Assembly: GCA_958496175.1 (NCBI GenBank)
Contig: OY292277.1
Coordinates: forward strand, 22,772,282 to 22,836,281
Direction: 5' to 3'
DNA length: 64,000 bases
DNA from: Sisyra terminalis
Lineage: Eukaryota > Arthropoda > Insecta > Neuroptera > Sisyridae
The notes under the pieces are model-generated. The model searched no databases. It was not told the origin of the DNA and worked only from the letters and a program-made list of their open reading frames with translations. Below, piece after piece: positions 53,401 to 61,523 of the stretch. Both the position numbers and the translations under genes were made by a program. Numbering within the stretch: the stretch's first letter is position 1; every line of letters starts with the position of its first letter.

Positions 53401-56400
53401 GGATTTAAATCTCCTGTCGAGCAAATTTTCGATACTTCTCAGTTTACGGATTTTCATCAATTCTAGTCGCTTAAACGTTAACTATATTATAGTTATATTA
53501 TACGTTATATTATTTATACGTTAGTTATATTATACATTAGCTAAAATATGGAAAACATAAAAAATAAAAAAAAAATTAACAAATTCCTCGAAAATAAGAA
53601 TTGACATATTTTCCATAATTTAAAAACTTTAATATTTTATATTTTAATTGCGTTATACAATACCATCTTTTAGACATTCTTTCATTCTCAAAAATAAAAT
53701 TAAAAAAATTGTGGGTCCTGATGGACGAACGTAAGAAGTTATACTTCTTTGTAAAAGTCAATTTTTTTCAGGGATTAGGTTTAAACCGTTTTTGTTTTAT
53801 AAATACATTTCTTAACTGAATTTGCTTCATTATAATTATAAAATACTAGCTGATCCCCGCAACTTCGTCTGCGTAACGTAGGTATAGATTATATTTTCTT
53901 TTTAGCTTTGCTATTTGTTGTGGTATATGAACATTTTTATTTTTCTTATTTCGTTTACGAAAAACATAATCATACTTAAAACACTATTTCGTCAACTTTA
54001 AAACAACACATTTAATAAACTGTTGCAAAAAATAAAATTGTTCTATGTAATTATCAATTAATTTTCAAAAAATATTTAAAATATCTAAAAAGAGTATGTC
54101 TATTGTGTATAGCTACGGTAGGTATACCTACCGTAGACCAAATAATCTGTAAATCAATCAGCATTTATACATTAATAAAAAATATCGCCAAGTTCAATAA
54201 AGTTGGTCTTAATTATAAGTAAAGAGCGGTGACCATGCGACATTTTTCAAATAACTTACATTTTAAAACTTGTGATATCTTTCGAATGGAATGGTCAAAT
54301 TGAATAACTCAAAAAGTTGTATAATGGTATTGAAGCAAACTTAAATATGAAGTCATTTATTTTGATAAGGATTAATCCCAAAGTATAAATAAAAGAGCTT
54401 TATAAACGGTGGCATTTATGTAAATTTTTTAAAATGAAAAATGACTTATTGTGACATAACTTTAATAATTAGACATATGCTGTCGCTTTATTTTTTGTAG
54501 ATAATGATATGTTCTACAAAATCGTAGTACATTATTTTGTCTATAACCAATAGTTTTCGCAGCGCACGCGATAAAACAATGTTTTTTGGTAATTTTTTTC
54601 AGACCTTGGGTTACATTATTGGAGTTTTAGTATGGATCCTTAACTTTTTTGAAAATTTAATATAGCCCATGTTCACCGGAAAGAATGTAGCTTCCCAACA
54701 GTGAAAGAAGTTTTCAAATCGGTCAAGTAATTTCGGAGACTATTCAAAGCAAACAAACAATCAAATCTTTCCTCTTTATAATAATAGACAAGTAGCTACT
54801 CGTGAAATATTTACAGCCAACACTAACAAAATTGATATAAGACAAACATTTGAATGAAATCTAAACAACAAAAACCAGTTAGTTTAAATAGTTTAAATTT
54901 AAGACTACAATTATTATATTTGGTTTTCACTCTCATATACAATGTGCATATACAATTCGTCGTTCTTTGTTTTTGTCAACATATATACCAATATTTACCT
55001 TTAATTACATTGATTTAAAATATTTTATCACTACTTTAATTCAATAATAAATTTAAAAAATAAAATAAAAATGAAACGATTTTTTTTTCGTTGATAGGAT
55101 ACGTTAAAACTAATTTACAAAATTTCAAAACATTATTTACTATTTAGATGGTTCTTTTCCATTGTTAGTTAACTATTATAAAGATTCTCTTGTTTTTGGG
55201 AATTTATAATTTACAAAGCACCTAAAAAAGTCGGGAAACCAACAACACATTGTATGATATTAAAAAAATAAAATTAAAATAAATAATAATAAAATAAGAG
55301 AATATAAATAGTTATCATTGAAGTTACTTTTGGTATGAAGAAACAAGTACATTATCTCTCGTAGTTAGCATGGTTATAATTTTACAGATAACAAAAGTTA
55401 TTTAATTAGGACACATGCGTAGTTACATTTTTTTAGTTCAATCCACATTTTTGTGTACGTAACTTGTTCAGTGAACGTAACAACCCAAACCAACTTTCGT
55501 AACAAAATTCGTAACACCATTTATTTTTTCAATATACACCTAAAGAAATATAACTTCAATAATACCCCGCTTGAAAGTCAAAATTGAAAAAAAAATAAGA
55601 AAACTATGATCATCCATTTCCCGAATTATCTTAAGTAATTTATAAATGACCTCATGAAATGGGAAGTGGTTCGAAATATTGTTGTTAAAAGCAATGGGTG
55701 AATAAAAAACACCAATGCAACAGAACGCATTCAACTTGCATACCACTGATGCCTAATTTTTTATCTATTTGAGGTTAAAAGAGCATCCGGTTTTTTCTTT
55801 AACACAAATTTCCTGACTTGCTTGTACAAAATTTACTTTTTCTTCTGGTCTCTTACTTATATGAAAACTTTTCCACTAGAAAGTTTGATCAATTTAAAAG
55901 ATTATGGAAGAAAATCACACAACGTTTAAATTTTTCATATACATATAATATATTCCATTAAACTCATTATTCTATCAAAAGATCTTTACGTAAAATATTT
56001 ATTTACGTTAACGTCTACTACTTTTCAATTAAATACTAATCAAGTTATGAAAAAAATATAAATTTCCCGGATCTTTTGCCAAGTTCCTCTTATTTTTTCT
56101 TGACTCAATGGAGTTTCCTGACCTTCCTGATTTCCCTGACTGATAAATCCTGGTTAACTTTAAATCTCGATTTTTTGATAAATTGCAAATGAATAATTAA
56201 AATTTAACTGTAAGGGATTTTTGATGAATGTTTCAAATCAATTGTCACATATTTTTGTGATAAAGAGTAGATCCTATGCGTACGAAAGTTAGCCACCCTA
56301 ACAACTGTTTCAATGTTCACAAGTCTAAACTATGAAAGTGTTTACAATTTAATCGATTAGTACAAGGATAATTTATCTTCACTCATATGAGATTCCTACT

Positions 56401-56858
56401 CCTATAATTTTGTTGCTTTAAATTTAACAGGAATATTTAATTGGAAGATTAACTGCCGGTATGGTGATGAAACTTAATCTTAATGTAATCCACCACGTAT
56501 ATGGTCGGTTTTTTTTTCAACACAAAACTAGAGAAAATATGTAAAATGTAATTTGTGTAACTTCCTCCAATTTTAAGGGTTTGTAACATGAGTCAACTAT
56601 AACACATGTGTGTTGCGATACTTAATTGCCGTTCATGTCTCCTCTTGGCATCCAAATTTGTGACATATGACATAGTCCAGATTTGACAAATTTTTTTCGG
56701 GGAATTTTAACAAATTTATATATATATTTGGTACTAACCTCGTTGAATAAGTCATTAATAAACCGTTGTATTAGGGCTGTTTTTCCACATCGAGCATCTC
56801 CAACCACGACCACTTTACAATCGTGAGCAACAGATGAATCACTAACAGGGTCGAGCAT
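29441..56858 (-). CDS. Rnd-like atypical Rho family GTPase
   Basis: Four coding exons on the minus strand: 56858-56739, 30122-30035, 29975-29866 and 29800-29441. The joined frame gives 225 residues. The P-loop is GDARCGKT (20-27), the effector loop YTPTSFDKY (42-50), switch II DTSGAAAYDTVRP (67-79), the G4 region GCQVDLR (124-130), the G5 motif ETSAK (166-170), and the C-terminal CAAX box CCIM, predicted farnesylated. The DTSG motif, RPLAY block and QIGAATY segment match Rnd1/2/3 (RhoE) best. Ala replaces the Ras Gly12 and Gln61 equivalents and the NKxD motif has become CQVD, so the protein is expected to be hydrolysis-deficient. Rnd proteins act at the plasma membrane to antagonise RhoA/ROCK and remodel actin. 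The first intron is about 26.6 kb and repeat-filled. Exon order and phases agree at all junctions. Confidence 0.9.
32755..33000. mobile_element. hAT-type MITE, copy 2
   Basis: 246 bases beginning CAGTGGCGTAGC and ending CGCTACGCTTCTG, the same family as 5669-5934: the internal sequences also align, for example GCAATTATCAATATC and CCCATTTTCATGTGCCGCCC. The flanks ATTATATA (32747-32754) and AATATATA (33001-33008) are an 8-base target duplication with one difference. Confidence 0.82.
35061..35105 (-). ncRNA. Hammerhead ribozyme motif, minus-strand arm
   Basis: On the minus strand: stem I strand ATTAC (35105-35101), core CTGATGA (35100-35094), a stem II hairpin GACAG/CTGTT with loop CTTAAAA, core GAAA (35075-35072), a very short stem III over TGC, the cleavage triplet GTC (35068-35066), and the closing stem I strand GTAAT (35065-35061). 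Stem I is fully paired in this copy. This is the sense strand for the host gene, so it would be present in the Rnd-like pre-mRNA. Confidence 0.6.
35124..35168 (+). ncRNA. Hammerhead ribozyme motif, plus-strand arm
   Basis: Mirror copy of the motif in the other arm: stem I ATTAC (35124-35128) with GTGAT (35164-35168, one G-U pair), core CTGATGA (35129-35135), stem II GACAG/CTGTT (35137-35153), core GAAA (35154-35157), cleavage triplet GTC (35161-35163). One unpaired T (35136) sits between the core and stem II. All catalytic core bases of the family are present. Stem III is only about two pairs, as reported for ribozymes of Penelope-like elements. Confidence 0.6.
36309..36581. mobile_element. 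pogo/mariner-type MITE
   Basis: 273 bases. The left end CAGTACGACCCTGTTTAACG and the reverse complement of the right end, CAGTAAAACCCCGCTTTACG, agree at most positions. A TA precedes the left end (36307-36308), and CA follows the right end, probably a mutated TA target duplication. Internal CGCTAAACG / CAGCGTTAAGCG repeats are typical of such elements. No transposase. Confidence 0.7.
38161..38189 (-). other. Degenerate hammerhead-like / Penelope-like remnant
   Basis: On the minus strand, CTGATGA is followed by the hairpin GATTG/CAATC and then AAAA where a hammerhead would have GAAA. Sequence just upstream on that strand (about 38200-38250) includes ACTGTCGAAAG. The layout resembles Penelope-like terminal sequence, but the cleavage region cannot be matched. 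Probably a decayed copy. Confidence 0.3.
38801..38966 (-). mobile_element. tRNA-derived SINE, copy B
   Basis: Read on the minus strand: TGGCCGAGTGATC (box A-like, 38956-38944), GGGTTCAAATCTCGT (box B-like, ending near 38899), then the body GAGCAAATTTTCGATATTTC and the tail GCGACGATAAATAAC (ending near 38803). It is the best-preserved full-length member of the family and shares its tail exactly with copy A at 633-790. Confidence 0.8.
43755..43796 (+). repeat. Isolated 42-base direct repeat, copy 1
   Basis: TTATTTATATTACTCAC, then five or six variable bases, then AAACGTTAATTGTGTGTATT. The same string occurs at 45024-45065 with only two mismatches, about 1.27 kb away in the same orientation, while the surrounding sequence does not align. 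Confidence 0.6.
45024..45065 (+). repeat. Isolated 42-base direct repeat, copy 2
   Basis: Partner of 43755-43796; see that entry. The two mismatches fall in the middle (C/T and A/T). A shared short block in otherwise unrelated DNA may be the remains of an element or a templated insertion. Confidence 0.6.
47974..47994 (+). repeat. TCATA pentanucleotide microsatellite
   Basis: Four uninterrupted TCATA units, flanked by related ATATTAAA sequence on both sides. Confidence 0.8.
48725..49001. mobile_element. Harbinger-like MITE
   Basis: Terminal inverted repeats share a 16-base identical core GACATCCATTAATTAC (left 48728-48743; right, inverted, 48998-48983). TTA flanks both ends (48722-48724 and 49002-49004), fitting the 3-base target duplication of PIF/Harbinger elements. 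The interior has a direct repeat of a GTGAG-TTTTG-...-CACGT block and no coding capacity. Confidence 0.6.
53378..53476 (+). mobile_element. Degenerate SINE fragment, copy C
   Basis: GGATTTAAATCTCCTGTCGAG (box-B region) is followed by CAAATTTTCGATACTTCTC and TTTACGGATTTTCATCAA, aligning with the body of the SINEs at 38801 and 58933. The head (CTCAGTGGTAGG) is diverged and the tail is missing. Confidence 0.55.
53845..54788 (+). repeat. Degenerate interspersed repeat of about 0.9 kb
   Basis: Begins ACTAGCTGATCCCCGCAACT followed by TCGTCTGCG, and ends with TCGGTCAAGTAATTTCGGAG followed by a CTTTCCTCTTTATAATAATAG tail. Start and end strings of this style recur widely in arthropod genomes as interspersed repeats. 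I cannot assign the class (a LINE-related or Helitron-like origin are both possible), and no open frame survives. Confidence 0.5.
54113..54136. repeat. Perfect 24-base palindrome
   Basis: The half-site CTACGGTAGGTA is followed directly by its exact reverse complement, giving a 12-base arm with no spacer. It sits inside the degenerate interspersed repeat. Confidence 0.9.
56739..56858 (-). CDS. First coding exon of the Rnd-like GTPase
   Basis: Encodes residues 1-40, from MLDPVSDSS through the P-loop GDARCGKT to FNE. It ends at phase 0 in the donor GAG/GTTAGT (GT at 56738-56737). The partner acceptor TTTCAG at about 30123-30128 precedes GTTTATACACCG, restoring the Rho-family string before switch I. 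Listed separately because 26.6 kb of intron divides it from the rest of the gene. Confidence 0.88.
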
Positions 56859-58561
56859 TTTTTTCCTTTCCCTTTAATTATTTAGCGCTGATGTGAGTCC
56901 ACTTGAAACTTGGCTACCGTGGTTTGATATTTTGCAATCACGTTTTAAATTAGACGCAATTTCGATCCATGTAGAAATTACAGCACGTTTCAAACATGGA
57001 AATAATTGCTATGTGTCGATATCAAATCAAATTCTACGCCCAACCCGATTATTTCCTTATGAATGAATCGGTGTTTTGTCTTCTAATCGCTTCTTGGATA
57101 TTGAACGTGCCCCCTTTTCAGTTTTGGTTCAAAGGATTTCTGTAAAGAACAAATGCATGATAAATATTAATATATTTAATGACATGAACATATTCTAATT
57201 ATAACTGCATTTCAGATAAAAATAGTGTAATATTTATTACATATTTAAAATACAGGATGTTCAAAAATTAATATTAATCATCAAGTTTATAAATGAGAAA
57301 TCTCTTGCAGCCGTATGAATATTTAATGCATGAGTGCTTTTTAAATTATTGCATAAGATGCATTTTCATTTACTTTTTAATTCAAAAATAAAACAGAAAT
57401 TAACACACTTATATTATAATTAAGTAAAGCTTGTTTAAACGAAAAATAGAACACGAGGTAGTTATACATTTGTGTGTGAATATACTCTTATAAAGTGTAA
57501 TTTAATTTCTGTTGTAAATAAATTAGTAACTAATGTGATATAATATCATACAATCTGATTATGTCACATTCTTAAGATAATACATGAAATAACTATCTAA
57601 TTATCATAATGAAGTAACGAAAAGCTTAAAAGTGAAAAGGCATCTTGTCATAAGTTAAGATGAAAGATTACATAGAGAGGTCAATGTGAAGTAAGACATA
57701 AAATTAAAAATAATATTTGATGTCGGTTTTATGATTTGCCTTGATCATATTTTATAAATAATCAATTGCGTGGTTGTTAAGCAATGCGCAGGTAACATTT
57801 ATATTCTTGCTAATAAAAACCAGACACTTGGTTTGCATTCCATCCTCATACTCTGACTACATTTTTTTTAAATAAATAAATTATATTATTCAATTTTTCT
57901 TTTCGTAAACAAAATTCGTCCTTCCTGCTACATACAACTAAAATATTGTACTGTCAAGTTTGATGCCTGTTTTGATACTGTGAAGTATTTTGATTACTAA
58001 CATCGTTAAGCCTACGAAAAAAAAAACAACATTTGTCAACATTTTTCCCCCTCAAAACGTCAAGAAAGCAATTTTTTATGGTCTTTCGCAGCTATATACA
58101 CAGTTCTTGGATGAATTTTGTATTTGAGAATGCTTTCAGATGAAAAATCATTTTTTTTTTCTAGTCTTAAATCTATATTGGAATATTTTTCTACGCAAAT
58201 CCTTTTGGAGAAAGATTATAAACTGATGTTATGCATTTTATTTTTGTAGAAAAATAAATCAATATTAATGTACAGAGCTGACAAAAAAGTATCTTACTTC
58301 CTTCATTATTTGGTAAAAAGTGGCAAAAAAGAACTATTATCTTAGATACTTTTTTTAAGTAACTAGGATATGTACAAGTAACTAGGAAAGTAACCTAGGT
58401 ATCGAAACACCGAGAGATTTGATGCAGAGTTATATATTGTTTTGTTTTATAATATTAAATTTATACTTTCTACATTAATCTTCTATCGTTTTAAAAGTGT
58501 TTAGAGGAGGTTAGACATACATACCACCCTTTTTTCTAAATTAGTAAAGAAAAGAAATAGA
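56859..58561. other. Upstream region of the Rnd-like gene
   Basis: The first 250 bases or so are less AT-rich than the rest and probably hold 5' UTR and promoter of the minus-strand Rnd-like gene. The ATG at 56858 is preceded on that strand by a pyrimidine-rich CCCTTTCC run. Beyond about 57.1 kb the sequence is AT-rich with no gene or defined repeat. Confidence 0.4.
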
Positions 58562-58975
58562 TCATCTGATATTCTAACAACTTCCAACAATTAGTTTTAA
58601 CAACTAATACGTTACAAAACTTAGTACCTACAAAATATATAAAGTAACTGAAAAGTATTTTTTAAGTATCTCAAAAAGTAACTTAAGTTAAGTATTGAAA
58701 TTTCTGTTTTTAAGAGTAACTAAACTCAAAAGTCTACTGGTGGCCGAATGGTCTAGGTGACTGTTGGTAGGTTTTTCATCTGATAATCTAACAGCTTTAC
58801 CTAATACGTTACGAAAACATAGTACCTACATAATACACAAAGTAATTAAAAAGTATTATTTAAGTATCTTAAAAAGTAACTAAAGATAAGAATTCAAGTT
58901 CCTGTTTTAAGAGTAATTAGATACTAAAAAGCCTGCTGTTGGCCGAGTGGTCTAGGTGACTGCTTCAAAACTGGA
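58562..58975 (+). repeat. Tandem duplication that includes a SINE head
   Basis: Unit 1 (58562-58768) and unit 2 (58776-58975) align throughout. Both run TCATCTGATA, CTAATACGTTACNAAA, AAGTAACT-like blocks, TTCTGTTTTTAAGAGTAA, then CTGNTGTTGGCCGAGTGG-like SINE sequence and TCTAGGTGACTG. Each unit is therefore unique DNA joined to the 5' part of the SINE; only unit 2 continues into a full SINE. Confidence 0.7.
58733..58768 (+). mobile_element. Truncated SINE head, copy D
   Basis: CTACTGGTGGCCGAATGG and TCTAGGTGACTG match the first 35 bases of the SINE family, then the sequence jumps into the next tandem unit. The truncation was probably created by the duplication. Confidence 0.65.
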
Positions 58976-59070
58976 TGGTTCGATCCTCGTATCGAACAAA
59001 TTTTCAATATTTCTCGATTACGGATTTTTATTAACCCTAGAGTAGCTAAAGACCTTAGTAGTTATAAAAG
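58933..59070 (+). mobile_element. tRNA-derived SINE, copy E
   Basis: Box-A-like TGGCCGAGTGG and box-B-like GGTTCGATCCTCGT are nearly canonical. The body GAACAAATTTTCAATATTTC leads to CCTAGAGTAGCTAAAGACC, as in the other copies; the GCGACGATAAATAAC tail is lost. A spacer of about eight bases between the anticodon-like region and box B is missing relative to copy B. Confidence 0.78.
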
Positions 59071-59174
59071 TTAAAAGAGTAGTCTTTTAATTTTATTCTG
59101 GACATTTAATAATTAAAATGAATTTATTAGTTCTTCCCTCCGTCTATGACACTCTTAGTATGCGGCTGTATGTA

Positions 59175-59345
59175 CCCAACGGTAAAATTGAGGAGCGCAG
59201 AGGAATTGGCAGAAAGCAGATGTCATAGCAAAAGAACATTCACGGTTAAACTGGTATACGTAGGGTTGGATTATTATTTAGATCAGCCGAAAACCGTGAA
59301 CCACTAACCAATGTAATTGTTAACGTCAGGGTAATATGGTACCTG
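59175..59345 (+). pseudogene. LINE reverse-transcriptase C-terminal fragment, decayed
   Basis: In the frame through 59181, the translation reads GKIEERRGIGRKQMS, stop, QKNIHG, stop, TGIRRVGLLFRSAENREP. This matches the conserved C-terminal segment of insect non-LTR ORF2 proteins (GKI-RRR-GR, then WTGI, LFR-AE-R). Both stops (59226-59228 and 59247-59249) fall where family members have a Trp codon, so they look like decay of TGG. No upstream RT domain was found, so this is a 5'-truncated dead copy. Confidence 0.65.
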
Positions 59346-60603
59346 ATGTGGTATTAAAAGGAGAAGCATCAGTACTCAGTACTCACTTCATTCCGGAAAA
59401 GCGGATAGTTAAATTCATACAGTAGACATCCAAGCCCCTTATTTTTTTAGATTTCACGTGGTTTGCAGAAAAATTCATAAAATTGCTTTTTATGTCTTCT
59501 TTACACAAATATTTGTATTTCTTTTGGCCTTTAAAGCTTTCGGTATATATCACTAGATTAAAACTATTTTTTTTTTCAGTTATAACTCAAGAATACCTCT
59601 TCTCGTTTTTTCCATAATCTTATTATATTTATTATAACTGTTCTTGAATTAAAAGAAGACGAATAAGAAGAAGTAATTTTAATAGTTGTATTTAAGTATC
59701 TTGGAAAATAGTCTTAATATTAAAAAATTGCATCAAAGGTTTAGAAATTTATAAGCACAAAAGCTTAGAATTTTATAAAGTTACTTTTTATTGAATTAAA
59801 CTTTAATTATAATTAAAGAATTTAACAATGGAATATTATCTCAATATACCTATATGTGCGCATTTTGGTTAGAATTTTGAAATAATTTCCTCGACCGCTG
59901 CGCTCTAGGAACTTATAACCCATTTGCATATTTCATAACATTTTCTAAATCTCGGGAGTTTAGGGGAGTCTCGGGATTCGTAGACTATGCCACAACTAAG
60001 CTAATTTCAGATGAAGTATGTTAATATGTACTCATAAAAAGTGGTAAGTAATAAAAAGTTAATGACAGGAAGAAATAAAAAGTTTTTTCCTGAAAGTTTA
60101 TTGATCATGGAGGGTGAAAGAATCAACGGAAAGGCTTTAAAAGAAACTTAGGTATGCGATTATTTTTTCTAATGTTTTAAAAAATAAATATTATTTTCAG
60201 TTTAAAATAAATAACGCTTAGATTTATTCGACATGAACCAATTCGTTTTAGTATATTTTATGAATTTTCTATGTTACAAATTTGAAGAAAAGTAACAAAT
60301 AAAAGAAGAAGAGGTCACAGAAATTAAGAAAATTTCGATGATATGCATTATACTTGATGCTGAAATTTTATAAGAAAGCGGTTTAGTGATTACACATAAC
60401 GATAGAGGATGCTTCGAGCTATAGTGTTGTTTTTGTTTTGGTATAATCCTTAGGATTGTTATTTTTTCATGTATTAGGGGACCGGAAAGTAATGTTTTTT
60501 TTTATACAAAATTAACTTTTTAAAAAAGTTATAATTTTCAATCAGTGATATAATCATCTTCAATATTACCAATCCGTTGGCATTTAGTGTACAAATTTGT
60601 ATG

Positions 60604-61272
60604 TCAAATCAGTAAAAATCAATTGATTACTAAGAAAAATAACTCAAAATTACATTTTGAACATCATTTAACTTTTCAATTTTTGCTATTTAGAAAATGT
60701 CGTGATTGAAGTAAATAGAAATTCAATGGAACAATTTTGGACGATTTGGAAGACTATTTAAGGATATGGTAATATTACGGACTATTAATTACGATAACTT
60801 ATAATGTTTTTCACGTGATTCCTTGAACACAGGATCATGCATCATCGTGTTGTAGAATAAAGTTTTCTCTATTGACAATTCTTGGGAATTTTTGGGTTCT
60901 TGGTTGATCGACCAAGGTTGATTAGGAATATTTGACATCTCTTCAATTGTTTGATATGAATTTGGTACAATTTTTGTCCTTAATTGTTAACCATCTAATT
61001 GTTTAAAGTTTTTATCATTTTTGATTGATACGAGTTAGAGAACTCAAAACTATCGAATCAGAACTTAAAAAAACCTCTTTTGGCTTTGATAAACACCTAA
61101 TACACTTGAATAAATATTGAAAATGTTTTTGGTAGCAACTTCGAGTTAGAAACCTGTGCAACACGAAGATCAGTTGGGATACTGAATTAGTATCCTTCGT
61201 GTTCCTTCGAGCATTTGTCTAACCCTTTTAATATACATCTTAGAATAATATTTTTTTTAATCTTTTACAAAT
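60604..61272. repeat. Dispersed repeat family, copy 2 (uninterrupted)
   Basis: Aligns with 34866-35750 once the insertion there is removed, and carries the empty target site TGTCGTGATTGA at 60708-60719. Divergence is substantial, with many indels, so both copies are old. Confidence 0.7.
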
Positions 61273-61290
61273 TATCAAATCACTCTAATA

Positions 61291-61523
61291 CAGTGTTTTT
61301 TAACTTTTTAAGTAAGCCGCACCCCGTTAAAGTTGAAAATAGGTCTCCACACCCCATTGAAAAATTAACTTCGATTTTTTAGTAAAATAGATTTTTAATT
61401 CAAAATGTAATGAAATTTATTGTCAAAAATTTAATAGTTTATTTTGTTAGGGACTTCTCTCGCAACACAAAAAATACCTTCTCGCACACCCAGGGGGTGG
61501 GCCCCACAGGTTAAGAAATATTG
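61291..61523. mobile_element. hAT-like MITE with imperfect ends
   Basis: 233 bases. The left end CAGTGTTTTTTAAC and the reverse complement of the right end, CAATATTTCTTAAC, resemble the CAGTG-TTCCCAACC type of hAT ends. It is flanked by CTCTAATA (61283-61290) and CTCTAAAA (61524-61531), an 8-base target duplication with one difference. The right end includes CACACCCAGGGGGTGGG. Confidence 0.65.

Larger units (their letters stand above)
30123..56738 (-). other. Giant first intron of the Rnd-like gene
   Basis: 26.6 kb with no convincing coding exon on either strand. It holds a hAT MITE (32755-33000), a dispersed repeat with a Penelope-like insertion (34866-35750), a pogo-type MITE (36309-36581), SINEs (38801-38966, 53378-53476), a Harbinger-like MITE (48725-49001), a long degenerate interspersed repeat (53845-54788) and small repeats. 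Open frames of 60-111 codons occur but show no domain, codon bias or paired splice sites that I can support. Long first introns of Rho and neuronal genes often contain enhancers; none can be pointed to here. Confidence 0.6.
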
